64,000 nucleotides of DNA, taken from the NCBI GenBank assembly GCA_963762525.1, contig CAVXKT010000004.1, positions 1 through 64,000 on the forward strand, written 5' to 3'. Of this stretch, positions 9,009 through 17,919 are shown piece by piece; the first letter of the stretch is position 1; each line of letters opens with the position of its first letter. The position numbers and the translations under genes were made by a program. Source of the DNA: DATFDN01 sp963762525 (GTDB taxonomy: Bacteria; Pseudomonadota; Alphaproteobacteria; Acetobacterales; Acetobacteraceae). The notes under the pieces are model-generated. The model did no database searches. It saw only the letters and a list, made by a program, of their open reading frames with translations, and had not been told where the DNA came from.

Positions 9009-9959
9009 ATGTCCGTTCTCAATCTACGCGGCCTCAACCCCGCCCCCGTCACCCTCTTCGCCGGCCCAGACGGCGAAGTCGATCACGCCGCCAACGCAGC
9101 GCTCGCCCGCTGGCTGGCCTCCGTCGACGGCGTAACCAGCGTGGCGATCCTGGGCCATGCCGGCGAGGGCACGTTCCTCACGTCCGAGGAGCAGGTCGCG
9201 CTCATCCGCACCTATATCGACGCGGTCGGCGACAAGCTGCCGATCATCGCCGGCATTACCGGCGAGGGCACCAGGGTCGCCGCCGAGGAGGCCAAGCGGG
9301 CCGCCGATGCCGGCGCCAAAGGCGCTCTGGTCTATCCGAACCATGGCTGGCTGCGCTTCGGCTTTCAGAAGGGCGCGCCGCAGGACCGCTACAAGGCGAT
9401 CTACGAGGCGTCGGGGCTGCAGTGCATCCTCTTCGAGTATCCGGATGCAACCAAGGCCACCTACGACCTGCAGACCCAGCTCGATATCGCCGCGCAGCCC
9501 GGCGTGATCGCGACCAAGAACGGGGTGCGCAACATGAAGCGCTGGGACACCGAGATTCCCGTGCTGCGCAAGGAGTTCCCGGAGCTGCAGGTCCTGACCT
9601 GCCATGATGAGTGGCTGCTGCCGACCATGTTCGACGTGGACGGGCTGCTGGTCGGCTACGGCGGCCTCGCGCCGGAGCCGCTGGTGCAATATCTCGCGGC
9701 GGCCAAGGCGCGCGACTACAACGCGGCTCGGGCCATCCATGACCGGCTGCTGCCGCTGACCAAGGCCGTCTATCACCGCGGCTCGCACATGGAGGGCACG
9801 GTGGCGCTCAAGCTCGGCCTCAAGGCGCGCGGCAAGATCCAAGAGGCGTACATCCGTTCGCCACTGAAGCCACTCGCCGCCGGGGCCGAGGAGGAGATCC
9901 GCGCGGCGCTGCAATTCGCCGGGCTGGTCGGCGCGGGCCGCGTCGCCAAGGCTGCCTGA
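9009..9959 (+). CDS. DapA/NAL-superfamily aldolase or dehydratase
   Basis: A 316-residue class I aldolase of the dihydrodipicolinate synthase/N-acetylneuraminate lyase superfamily. The Schiff-base lysine is in GVIATKNGVRN, the catalytic tyrosine region is ILFEYPDAT and the phosphate/pyruvate-binding region is GHAGEGTFLTSEEQ. Family members in LacI-controlled operons usually break down or dehydrate sugar acids to 2-keto acids. The true lysine-pathway DapA would not be expected next to a transporter and LacI regulator. AAGGA precedes the ATG at 9009. The specific substrate cannot be read from the sequence. Confidence 0.88.
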   Translation: MSVLNLRGLNPAPVTLFAGPDGEVDHAANAALARWLASVDGVTSVAILGHAGEGTFLTSEEQVALIRTYIDAVGDKLPIIAGITGEGTRVAAEEAKRAADAGAKGALVYPNHGWLRFGFQKGAPQDRYKAIYEASGLQCILFEYPDATKATYDLQTQLDIAAQPGVIATKNGVRNMKRWDTEIPVLRKEFPELQVLTCHDEWLLPTMFDVDGLLVGYGGLAPEPLVQYLAAAKARDYNAARAIHDRLLPLTKAVYHRGSHMEGTVALKLGLKARGKIQEAYIRSPLKPLAAGAEEEIRAALQFAGLVGAGRVAKAA

Positions 9960-9968
9960 CATCTCGAC

Positions 9969-9999
9969 GTGACCCGGCCGGGTCTTACCGCCGGGTCAC
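9969..9999 (+). other. Intercistronic stem-loop
   Basis: GTGACCCGGC (9969-9978) and GCCGGGTCAC (9990-9999) form a perfect 10-bp stem with an 11-base loop between the aldolase gene and the transporter gene. No U-run follows, so it is not a standard intrinsic terminator. It may protect the upstream mRNA end or reduce read-through into the transporter gene. Confidence 0.45.
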
Positions 10000-10095
10000 A
10001 CCGTCATGACAGCCGAACCAAAGCACCCCGCCGCTCCGGTGAGCCTTCGTATCCCGGCGACAGCAGAATCAATGTCTCGATCGGGGAGGACCACA

Positions 10096-11494
10096 ATGCT
10101 CATGCAGACCGCCACGGGCGCCCTTGAGCGCACCAGCACCGGGTTCGACGGACAGGCCGACATCAGTGCTCGGCTGGAACGGCTGCCGATCACCCGGCAA
10201 GTTTTTTGGACCCGCAATATCATCGGCGCGGCGACATTCTTTGACGGCTACACCGTGATCGCCATCGCCTACGCGATGCCGGTGCTCGTCCGCGAGTGGG
10301 GGATCAGCCCGGAACAGACCGGTATGATCCTGTCAATGGGCTATGTTGGGCAGCTCATCGGCGCCGTCTTCTTCGGCTGGCTTGCCGAGCGGATCGGCCG
10401 CTTGAGCGTGCTCCTGTTCACCATCCTTCTCTTCGTCAGCATGGACTTCGCTTGCCTGTTCGCCTGGGGCGCGGCGTCGATGATGCTGTTCCGCTTCGTG
10501 CAGGGCGTCGGCACAGGCGGCGAGGTGCCGGTCGCGAGCGCGTATATCAACGAGTATATTGGCTCCAAGGGCCGAGGTCGGTTTTTCCTGCTCTATGAAG
10601 TCATGTTCCTGGTCGGCCTGGTCGGCGCCGGCCTGATCGCCCGTGCACTCGTTCCCGTATACGGCTGGCAGGCGATGTTTGTCGTCGGCCTGGTTCCGGC
10701 CGCGGTGCTGATCCCGTTGCGGTTCTTCATGCGGGAGTCGCCGCGCTGGCTCGCGTCCAAGGGCCGCTACGAGGAGGCCGATCGCATTGTCCGGAACCTG
10801 GAGCGAAGCGCGATCGCCGCCGGACATGAGCTGGCGATGCCCGAGCCGATGCGCGCAAAACCCGAGGCACAGGCGCGTTCGGACTGGCGGGAGCTGTTCC
10901 AGGGTATCTATCGCCGCCGCACGCTGACCATCTGGGCGATGTGGTTCTGCTCCTACCTGGTCGCGAACGGGCTCATCGCGTGGCTGCCGACGCTCTACAG
11001 CCAGACCTTCAAGCTGCCCCTCGAGACAAGCCTGCTCTATGGTCTACTGACCTCGGCCGCCGGCGTTGTGGCGTCCGTGGGTTGCGCGCTGTTGATCGAC
11101 AAGGTCGGCCGGAAGCTGATGGTACGCTGCTGCCTTCCTGGCCGCACCCGTGCCGCTTGTCCTTCTCGCGCTGCTCGGCGCCAGTTCGGCCACCGAGGTA
11201 TTGGTGCTGACTGGGTTGGCCTATGCGATCGTGCAGACGATCACCTTCTCGCTCTACCTCTACTCGTCCGAGCTGTATCCGACGCGTCTGCGGGCGTTCG
11301 GCACCGGGCTTAGCAGTTCCTGGCTGCGCCTTGGTTCGGCGGCGGGACCGCTCCTGGTCGGCTGGTTGATGGGCCTCGCTGGTATCCAGTACGTTTTTGC
11401 GCTGTTCGCCCTGGTGCTCCTGGTCGGCGCGGGCGTCACGGCAGTGTTCGGGACGGAGACGAAGGGCCGGGTCCTGGAGGAGTTGTCGCCATAA
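10096..11494 (+). CDS. MFS transporter, sugar/acid porter (frame break)
   Basis: Major facilitator superfamily permease with about 12 membrane segments. The loop 2-3 motif GWLAERIGRL, the ESPRWLASKGR motif after segment 6 and SSELYPTRLRAFGTG near segment 10 are visible. The ATG at 10096 is preceded by GGGGAGGA at 10083-10090, a strong ribosome site. The frame changes near 11125, from GRKLMV to FLAAPVPLVLLAL, and the rest continues to 11494 (TETKGRVLEEL). The product would be about 465 residues. It probably imports the substrate of the upstream aldolase and shares the LacI operator. The break is likely an indel artefact. Confidence 0.87.
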
Positions 11495-11515
11495 CAGCGG
11501 CCACACTCGCCCAGC

Positions 11516-12121
11516 CTAGCGCCATGCCGCGAGAATTTCCGCTACCGTGGCCAGCTCGATCTGCTGGCCGAAGCGTTCGTCGTAGAGTGTCAGCAGTCCG
11601 TCATGGGTGCGGTCGGAGGCGCTGCACAAGGCGTCGCGCGCCAGCACCACGCGATAGCCGAGATCGACCGCACCCAACACCGCGGCGAGCACGCAGACAT
11701 CGGTCTCGGCGCCGGTAATCACCAGGGCGTCGATGCCGCGCTGGCGCAGCAAGCGATCCAGCTGCGGCTCGGCGAACGGCGAGTAGTGATGCTTGTCGAT
11801 GACGGTCGCCGGCGGCACCAGTGCGGCCAGTGGCGGGACCAGTTCGATCAACGCCGGGTCGAGCCGCGATCGCGTCATGTCGCGCCAGCGTTCGTAATAG
11901 CGCCGCCAGGTGCCCCCGGCCTGTTCCGGCGTCGCCGGCGGCACGAAGCGGGTGAACACCGTGCGGTCGGGTCGTGCCGCGGCCAGGCTCCGCACCGTCG
12001 GCAAAACCCGCTCCAGCCAGGGAAGTTGCCAGTCGGTGCGCTCGGCGAACATCGTCTGCATGTCGATGCAGAGATGCGCCGTGTGATCGGTTAGAGGCCC
12101 GAAGGTCAGCGCGTTCGCCAT
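11516..12121 (-). CDS. Isochorismatase-like cysteine hydrolase
   Basis: About 201 residues from the ATG at 12121. The catalytic triad of the family is visible: Asp in LCIDMQTMF, Lys in VIDKHHYSPF and the nucleophilic Cys in TDVCVLAAVLGAVDLGY. These enzymes cleave amides or related C-N and C-O bonds in small molecules. It is convergent with the transporter gene, its stop being 22 bases from the transporter stop. An open frame continues upstream to 12220, but residues there do not look like the family. The substrate is unknown, and the position suggests a link with the aldolase/transporter module. Confidence 0.85.
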   Translation of the reverse strand: MANALTFGPLTDHTAHLCIDMQTMFAERTDWQLPWLERVLPTVRSLAAARPDRTVFTRFVPPATPEQAGGTWRRYYERWRDMTRSRLDPALIELVPPLAALVPPATVIDKHHYSPFAEPQLDRLLRQRGIDALVITGAETDVCVLAAVLGAVDLGYRVVLARDALCSASDRTHDGLLTLYDERFGQQIELATVAEILAAWR

Positions 12122-12213
12122 GCGCGCAAAACGTCGCCTTGCCGCCGGCGCCGCCCGCGCCATTGACCAAATTCTGAAGAGCAGCGACGCCCGATTTGGG
12201 ATAAGCTTCGCCC

Positions 12214-12375
12214 ATGGCACGTCTGCTCGCGATCCTCTCGATGCTGTCGCTCGCCGGATGCGGGCTGGTCGCCGCGCCCTGTCGCGTCACCTCGGCGGCG
12301 CTCGACATCGTCCCGGTGGTGGGTCATGCCGCCGCCACGCCCACCGATGCCTGCGCGGCAACGATCGATCCTTAA
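12214..12375 (+). CDS. Small lipoprotein, DUF6726-like
   Basis: A 53-residue reading frame with a clear lipoprotein signal peptide: MARLLAILSMLSLAGC, lipobox LAGC with Cys at residue 16. The short mature part reads GLVAAPCRVTSAALDIVP and VVGHAAATPTDAC. This matches my memory of the DUF6726 family of tiny Rhodospirillales lipoproteins; I am less sure of the family number than of the lipoprotein. It would be anchored in the inner or outer membrane. Two further cysteines in the mature part could form a disulfide. It is divergent from the hydrolase gene. Confidence 0.7.
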   Translation: MARLLAILSMLSLAGCGLVAAPCRVTSAALDIVPVVGHAAATPTDACAATIDP

Positions 12376-12477
12376 GGCGAGGTCGCCGGCCACGGTTTAT
12401 TTCTCTCGATCCCGGGGCATTCGGCCAGCGTTGGCCCCCGGCTACCGCCGAGCGCCTGCACCGTGCCCGGCTTTAGA

Positions 12478-12933
12478 CTAGCCGCACTCCCAGCGGGCGG
12501 CCCGGGCGGTGTCGGTCTCGCGCGCCGCGACCCAGGTTTCCGCCCCGTCGGCAAAGCTCTCCTTCTTCCAGAACGGCGCCTTTGTTTTGAGCCAGTCGAT
12601 CAGGAACCCGGTCGCCTCCAGCGCCGCGCGGCGATGCGCCGAGGCGGCAAGCACGAGGACGATGTTCTCGCCCGGGCGCAGCCGGCCGACGCGGTGGATC
12701 ACCGTGCAGCCGAACAGCTCCCAGCGCCGGGCGGCCTCGTCGGCGATCGCGGCGAGCGCGCGCTCGGTCATCGCGGGGTAGTGGTCGAGCGTCAATGCCG
12801 TCAGCCCGTCGCCGCCCCGCACGGTGCCGAGGAAGCAACCGATGCCGCCGATATCCGTCCGCCCGGCCGTCAGCCGAGCGATCTCGGCGCCGGAATCGAA
12901 ATCTTCGGTCTGGACCCGGATCCGAGGTCGCAT
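12478..12933 (-). CDS. moaE: Molybdopterin synthase catalytic subunit MoaE
   Basis: A 151-residue MoaE. It carries IGCFLGTVRGG, LTLDHYPAMTERAL, HRVGRLRPGENIV, and the active-site lysine region WLKTKAPFWKKE. With MoaD it inserts the two dithiolene sulfurs into precursor Z in molybdenum cofactor synthesis. Three bases separate it from the moaD stop, in the usual moaD-moaE order. Intact. Confidence 0.95.
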   Translation of the reverse strand: MRPRIRVQTEDFDSGAEIARLTAGRTDIGGIGCFLGTVRGGDGLTALTLDHYPAMTERALAAIADEAARRWELFGCTVIHRVGRLRPGENIVLVLAASAHRRAALEATGFLIDWLKTKAPFWKKESFADGAETWVAARETDTARAARWECG

Positions 12934-12936
12934 CGC

Positions 12937-13206
12937 TCAGCCCCCCGTCACCGGTGGAAAGAAGGCGATCTCGTCGCCCGGGCGCACCGGCGCCTCGGGG
13001 CCGGCGAAGTCCTGGTTGACGGCGGCGCGCACCACCGCGCGGTTGGCGAACGCCGCCGCATGGCCGCCGCCCCGCGCCGCCAGGTGCTCGACCAGGGCGC
13101 CCACGCTCCGCACCTCCTCCGGCAACGCCAGCCGCTCCTCGGCGGCGCCCACCCGCTCGCGCAGCCAGGCGAAGTAGAGGATGGTGACGGCGTTCGCGCC
13201 TGACAT
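12937..13206 (-). CDS. moaD: Molybdopterin synthase sulfur carrier MoaD
   Basis: An 89-residue ubiquitin-fold protein ending in the Gly-Gly needed for thiocarboxylation (FFPPVTGG). ILYFAWLRERVG and GDEIAFFPP are standard MoaD segments. The start at 13206 (MSGANAVTILYF) is preferred over an in-frame start at 13308, because the extra residues overlap the next gene and are not family-like. It donates sulfur to MoaE. Confidence 0.93.
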   Translation of the reverse strand: MSGANAVTILYFAWLRERVGAAEERLALPEEVRSVGALVEHLAARGGGHAAAFANRAVVRAAVNQDFAGPEAPVRPGDEIAFFPPVTGG

Positions 13207-13216
13207 CAGAGGCCCT

Positions 13217-13810
13217 TCATTTGGACGGGATCGTCTGTACCTGCCCGTTGGACATGATGACCGTGCTGGTGCCGTTGCCGTTCGGCACCACGATCCCGGT
13301 CTGCCCATTGGGCATGGTCACGGTGCTGAACGCGCCGGTCCCCCCGGAGGTGACGGCGGGGCCACGGGGAGTTTGCACGACCCCGCCGGCGGCCGGCGGC
13401 GTCGGGGCGGACTGGGACGGGGTCGCCACCTGCGGCACCGGCGGAAGCTCGGGCGGCAGAACCGACACCGTCGGTGGCGGCGCCGGGCTGCTCTGCGGGG
13501 CCGGCAGCGCCGGCGCCGGTGGCTGGCCGGGCAGCGGCTGCACTTGCGGCAACTGGCCCTGATTCTCCTGCTTCACCAGATCGGCCAGCGACGGCGTCGG
13601 CTGGATCGGACCCGGCCAGATATTTCCCGCGGCCGGGGAAAGCGGCTGCACCGCGATCGCCTGCCCGCGAGCGCGGCGGATATTTTCGGTGTCACCACCC
13701 GGCGCATAGGGGTCGGGCCCGGCGAAGAAGGGCGGCCGGTCCCAGGCGTGGAAGGCGCAGCCGCTCAGCGCCAGAGCACCAAGGCCGGACAAGGCGAGAC
13801 GCCTGATCAA
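13217..13810 (-). CDS. Proline-rich lipoprotein of unknown function
   Basis: A 197-residue protein with a TTG start overlapping the mobB stop by four bases. A type II signal peptide ends in the lipobox ALSGC (Cys about residue 18). The middle is very rich in Pro, Gln and Ala (about 70-150). The C terminus has NGQ-type repeats (TMPNGQTGIVVPNGNG, IMSNGQVQTIPSK). The low-complexity Pro/Gln section suggests an extended periplasmic spacer and a small terminal domain. I do not recognise a family. It is co-transcribed with mobB and pgsA upstream and moaD downstream. Confidence 0.75.
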   Translation of the reverse strand: MIRRLALSGLGALALSGCAFHAWDRPPFFAGPDPYAPGGDTENIRRARGQAIAVQPLSPAAGNIWPGPIQPTPSLADLVKQENQGQLPQVQPLPGQPPAPALPAPQSSPAPPPTVSVLPPELPPVPQVATPSQSAPTPPAAGGVVQTPRGPAVTSGGTGAFSTVTMPNGQTGIVVPNGNGTSTVIMSNGQVQTIPSK

Positions 13811-14385
13811 GAGCGGGGCTCCATGGGAGGTGGGGATTCGCGCGCACTCTGGCCGGTCCCGGCCTGTTGCTCAAGCGCGCTGACCCGGGTGCGACCGCTC
13901 ATGCGCAAATCGACGATCCACTCGGCGACGGCGTCCGGCCGGTCGAGCGGAAGCTGCGGCAGCGGGCAGGACTGGTCAACCGCGTCGGTCGCCAGCCCAA
14001 GCACGAGCGCGTCGCCCGGCCAGAGCGGCGGCTTGCCGAGCGCCCGGCGGTGGACCTCGAGCTTTGGATACGGATGCGACTTGAAGCCTTCCACCAGCAC
14101 CAGATCGACCGGTGCCAAGCGGGTCAGCAGCTCGGAGAGCGACGGCTCGGCACCGGCGACCTCGTGCAGCAGCACCCAGCGCACCGAGGAGGCGACCAGC
14201 ACCTCGCGCGCGCCGGCGGCGCGATGGCGGTGGCTGTCCTTCCCCGGCCGGTCCATGTCGAAGCCATGATGGGCGTGCTTGACGGTGGAGATCGTAAGGC
14301 CGCTGGCGCGCAAAAGCGGCAGCAGCGCTTCCAGCAAGGTCGTCTTGCCGGCGCCGGACCAACCGACCAGGCCGAGCGCGTCCAT
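13807..14385 (-). CDS. mobB: Molybdopterin-guanine dinucleotide biosynthesis protein MobB
   Basis: A 192-residue P-loop GTPase: GWSGAGKTTLLEAL at the N terminus, then STVKHAHHGFDMDRPGKDS and VDLVLVEGFKSHPYPKLEV, all typical of MobB. It binds GTP and assists MobA in attaching GMP to molybdopterin. The ATG at 14385 overlaps the pgsA stop, so they are coupled. The C-terminal 25 residues beyond the core are not family-like but are open to the TGA at 13807. Confidence 0.93.
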   Translation of the reverse strand: MDALGLVGWSGAGKTTLLEALLPLLRASGLTISTVKHAHHGFDMDRPGKDSHRHRAAGAREVLVASSVRWVLLHEVAGAEPSLSELLTRLAPVDLVLVEGFKSHPYPKLEVHRRALGKPPLWPGDALVLGLATDAVDQSCPLPQLPLDRPDAVAEWIVDLRMSGRTRVSALEQQAGTGQSARESPPPMEPRS

Positions 14386-14966
14386 CACTCGCCGGGAGGC
14401 GCCGCGGCATGACGGAGCCCGGCGTTCAGGTAATCCCAGCCGGTGAGCAGCGTCAGCACCGCCGCCACCCACAGCATCGCCGCGCCGATCGCGTCCACGG
14501 GGACGAAGGGCAGGTGCAGCAGGACCGCCGACCGGTCGCCGGCGAGCAGCGTCCCCAGCGCCCCCATCTGCATGCCGGTCTTCCATTTGGCGAGCCGCGT
14601 GACCGGCAAGCCCACCCGGATGTCGGCCAGGAACTCCCGCAGCCCGCTGACCAGAATTTCCCGCAGCAGGATCAGCACGGCGGGGTAGAGGGTGCCGAAG
14701 GGAAAGCGCCCCTCGCCGGCCAGCATCATGAGCGCGGTGCCCACCAGCAGCTTGTCGGCGATCGGATCGAGCATGCGCCCGAAGCGCGATTGCTGGCGGC
14801 GCGCCCGGGCGATCCGCCCGTCCCAATAGTCGGTGATCGCGGCGGCGCTGAACAGCACGCAGGCGGCGAAGTCGGACGCCGGCATCCGCAGCGCCACCAG
14901 CAGCACGAGCGCCGGGATGGCGGCGATGCGCGAAAGGGTGAGCAGATTGGGCAGGTCGGTGAGCAT
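14385..14966 (-). CDS. pgsA: CDP-diacylglycerol--glycerol-3-phosphate 3-phosphatidyltransferase
   Basis: A 193-residue membrane enzyme. The CDP-alcohol phosphotransferase motif DG-x2-AR-x8-G-x3-D-x3-D is present (DGRIARARRQQSRFGRMLDP). NLLTLSRIAAIP is the usual N terminus, and four to five membrane helices follow. It makes phosphatidylglycerol phosphate, the first step to phosphatidylglycerol and cardiolipin. It is the first gene of a pgsA-mobB-lipoprotein-moaD-moaE run; pgsA next to moaD/moaE is common in alphaproteobacteria. Confidence 0.95.
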   Translation of the reverse strand: MLTDLPNLLTLSRIAAIPALVLLVALRMPASDFAACVLFSAAAITDYWDGRIARARRQQSRFGRMLDPIADKLLVGTALMMLAGEGRFPFGTLYPAVLILLREILVSGLREFLADIRVGLPVTRLAKWKTGMQMGALGTLLAGDRSAVLLHLPFVPVDAIGAAMLWVAAVLTLLTGWDYLNAGLRHAAAPPGE

Positions 14967-15071
14967 GGCGCCGGCGGGGCCAGAAGGGGCAAGGCCAGCA
15001 TATCAGCCCGTCATGGCGTCGCAGACAATGCGCAACATGAGGCTTACAATGCTTTCCGATATACGGGGTGC

Positions 15072-16587
15072 ATGTCGCGTCTTCGCACCCTTGCCGCCGC
15101 CTTCTCGCCCTCGCCCTGCCGTGCTCTGGCCGGCTGCGATCTCGGCCCCGACTACCGGCGCCCGGCGCTCGCCCTCCCCGCCGCCTACCGGGCCCCCCCG
15201 GCGCTGCGCGGCGCCGTCTGGCCGCTCGGCCGATTGGTGGCGCGGCTTTCGATCCCCCGACCTCAACCGGCTGATGGCGCAGGCGGAGGCGGGCAATTTC
15301 GATATCGCCGCCGCCATCGCCAGGGTGCGCCAGGCCGACGCGGCGGTGCGCATCGCCGGCGCCAGCCTGCTGCCCTCGCTCAGCGCCACCGCCGGGACCA
15401 GCCTGACGCAGGAGGGGCTGGGCAGCCGCAGCTTCTCCACACCGGGCGCGGCGTGGCAGCGGCGCGGTGACGCTGCACGAATACAGCGTCGGCCTCAGCG
15501 TCGCCTATCAGGCGGATTTCTGGGGCCGCTTCCGGGCCGGTCGCCAGTCGGCCGTGGCCAGCGCCGCGTTCAGCCGCTTCGACGCCCAGACCGTGGCGCT
15601 CACCGTTCTGACGAGCGTCGCCCAGACCTGGTTCACCGCGCTCGCCGATGCCGACCGGCTGGACGTGGCGCGCCGCAATCTCGCCGCCGCCGAGCAATCG
15701 CTGCGGGTGATTCTGGGGCGGCTCGCCGCCGGCACGGCGACGGCGCTGGATCGCGACCAGCAGGCGCGCGCTGGTCGCGGCCGAGCGGGCGACCATCCCG
15801 GCGCTGCAAAGCGCGCTCGAGCAGGAGCTGATCGGCCTCGGGATCCTCACCGGCCAACTGCCGGAGGCGATCACGGCGCGGCCGGGCACGCTGACCAACG
15901 CTGGCCTTTCCGTTGGTCTCGCCCGGCCTGCCGTCGGAACTGCTGGCCCGCCGCCCGGATGTCGAGGCCGCAGAAGCGCAACTTGTTGCCGCAAATTACA
16001 ACGTGAAGGCGGCGCGCGCGGCGTTCTTCCCGACCATCGCGCTGACCGGCCAGCGCGGCTATGCCAACAATGCGCTGGCCAACCTGTTCACGCCCGGCGG
16101 GCTGATCGCCTCGCTCGCCGCCAACCTGGTCCAGCCGGTGTTCGACGCCGGGGCGCTGCGGGGGCAACTGGAACAGGCGAAGGGGCGGACGGCGGAACTG
16201 CTCGCCGATTATCGCAAGGCCGCCGTGCAGGCGTTCACCGATGTCGATAACGCGCTGACCGCCTGGCGTTATGCGAGCGAGCAGGAGGCGCTGCAGGCGC
16301 GGGCGGTCGCCATCGCCCGCGCGGCCGAGGCGGCGGCGCGCGCGCAGATCGCGGTCGGCACGGCCGACGTGACCACCCTGCTCAGCACCGAGACCACGCT
16401 GTTCACCGACGAGGACACGCTGGTCCAGGTGCGGCTCACGCGGTTCCTGGCGCTGCTCAATCTCTACAAGGCGATGGGCGGCGGCTGGGTGGCGCCGCCG
16501 GGCGGCGTGATGTCGGCCTTCCCGGGGCTCGATCCGGGCATCCTCAAGGGCGGCTTCGCGCTGCCGGTGGGCGGGAACATCGAATGA
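15072..16587 (+). CDS. NodT-family outer-membrane efflux lipoprotein (multiple frame breaks)
   Basis: TolC-like outer-membrane channel of the tripartite efflux operon. The start at 15072 gives a signal peptide with lipobox LAGC and CDLGPDYRRP, the NodT hallmark. The body is spread over several frames (breaks near 15120, 15215, 15450, 15765, 15895): DLNRLMAQAEAGNFDIAAA, YQADFWGRFRAGR, AQTWFTALADADRLDVARR and PSELLARRPDVEAAEAQLV. From about 15913 to 16587 the frame is intact. When joined the product is about 500 residues, normal for the family. The adaptor and pump genes follow on the same strand. Confidence 0.85.
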
Positions 16588-16654
16588 CCGTATTCTCGCG
16601 CGATTGCGGCCGGAAAGCCACGCGCCGATATGGCCGGATGGAGGCTGGCTGAAC

Positions 16655-17919
16655 ATGGACATCGGAACCCGCGAACCGCCCACCGTCATCGAGCGACCGC
16701 GAACCCGCGCGCGGCTGCTGCGCGGGCTCGCGTCTGCTGGTTCTGCTGTTCGCCATCGGCGCCGGCATCTGGTTCTGGCCGGCCGGCAAGAGCGCCGACC
16801 GACGCCGAGCCGGCAGGCGGCGAACGCGCCGGTCCCGGTGCTGGTCTCGGCGGCGCAGCAGCGCGACGTGCCGATCTGGCTGGACGCGCTCGGGACCGTG
16901 CAGGCGTATAGCACCGTCACGGTGCAGACGATGGTGGGCGGACCGCTGCTGGACGTGGACTTCCAGGAGGGCCAGCCGGTCAGCAAGGGGCAGGTGCTGG
17001 CGCGCATCGACCCGCGCACCTATCAGGCGGCGCTCGATCAGGCGGTGGCGAAGAAGGCGCAGGACGAGGCGCAGCTCGCCAATGCCAAGCTCGACCTCGC
17101 CCGCTATCAGAAGCTGGTGCAGAACAACTACACCACCGGGCAGACCGCCGACACCCAGAAGGCGACCGTCGCGCAGCTTACGGCGCAAATCCAATCCGAC
17201 CAGGGCGCGATCGACAACGCGCGCACGCTGCTCGGATACACCACGATCACCTCGCCGATCGACGGCCGCGCCGGCATCCGCCAGGTCGATGCGGGAAACA
17301 TCGTGCAGCCGAACAGCACCACCGGGCTGGTGGTGCTGACGCAGATCAAGCCGATCTCGGTGCTGTTCAACCTGCCGCAACAGGATTTGCCGCAGATCGC
17401 CGCCGCGATGGGCGGATCGACGCCGGCGGCCGTGGTGGCGATGAGCGAGGCGGGGCCGGGCGCCGGCAAGGTCCTGGATCAGGGCACGCTCGCGGTGCTG
17501 GATAACCAGGTCGATCCGACCACCGGCACCATCAAGCTGAAGGCGACCTTCCCCAATCCGAAGGAGACGCTATGGCCGGGCGGCTTCGTGCGCGTGCGCG
17601 TGCAGGTGGCGACCGCGCATGACGCGGTGACGGTGCCGCCGGCCGCCGTGCAGCGCGGACCGAACGGCGACTACGTCTATATCGTCAAGCCCGATCGATA
17701 CGGCGCAGCGCCAGGCGGTGACGGTCGGCCACCAGGACGCCGAGACGGCGATCCTCGCCAGCGGCGTGCAGCCCGGCCAGCAGATCGTGACCGACGGCGC
17801 GTCGCGGCTGTCGGACGGCAAGAAGGTGACGATCGCGCCGGCTGCCGGCGAGCCGGCGCCCGCGACGCCGGGCGATGCCGCCAAGGCGCACAATCCGGGC
17901 GGAAGCGCGGCGGTCGTGA
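16655..17919 (+). CDS. mdtA: RND periplasmic adaptor, MdtA-like (frame breaks)
   Basis: Membrane-fusion protein. The N-terminal membrane anchor (LLVLLFAIGAGIWFWPAGK) is in another frame between about 16735 and 16800. From VPVLVSAAQQRDVPIWL on, the adaptor is intact: the biotinyl-like half DFQEGQPVSKGQVLARID, a coiled-coil hairpin, TTITSPIDGRAGIRQVD and PAAVQRGPNGDYVYIV. A further break near 17700 leads to AVTVGHQDAETAILASGV and SDGKKVTIAPA. The stop probably overlaps the pump start as GTGA at 17916-17919, which needs one more frame change; as written, the adaptor frame runs straight into the pump. It links pump and channel across the periplasm. Confidence 0.85.

Noticed and set aside
9969..9999. 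Intrinsic terminator after the aldolase gene
   Set aside because: The stem is strong but no T-run follows, so I list it only as a stem-loop.
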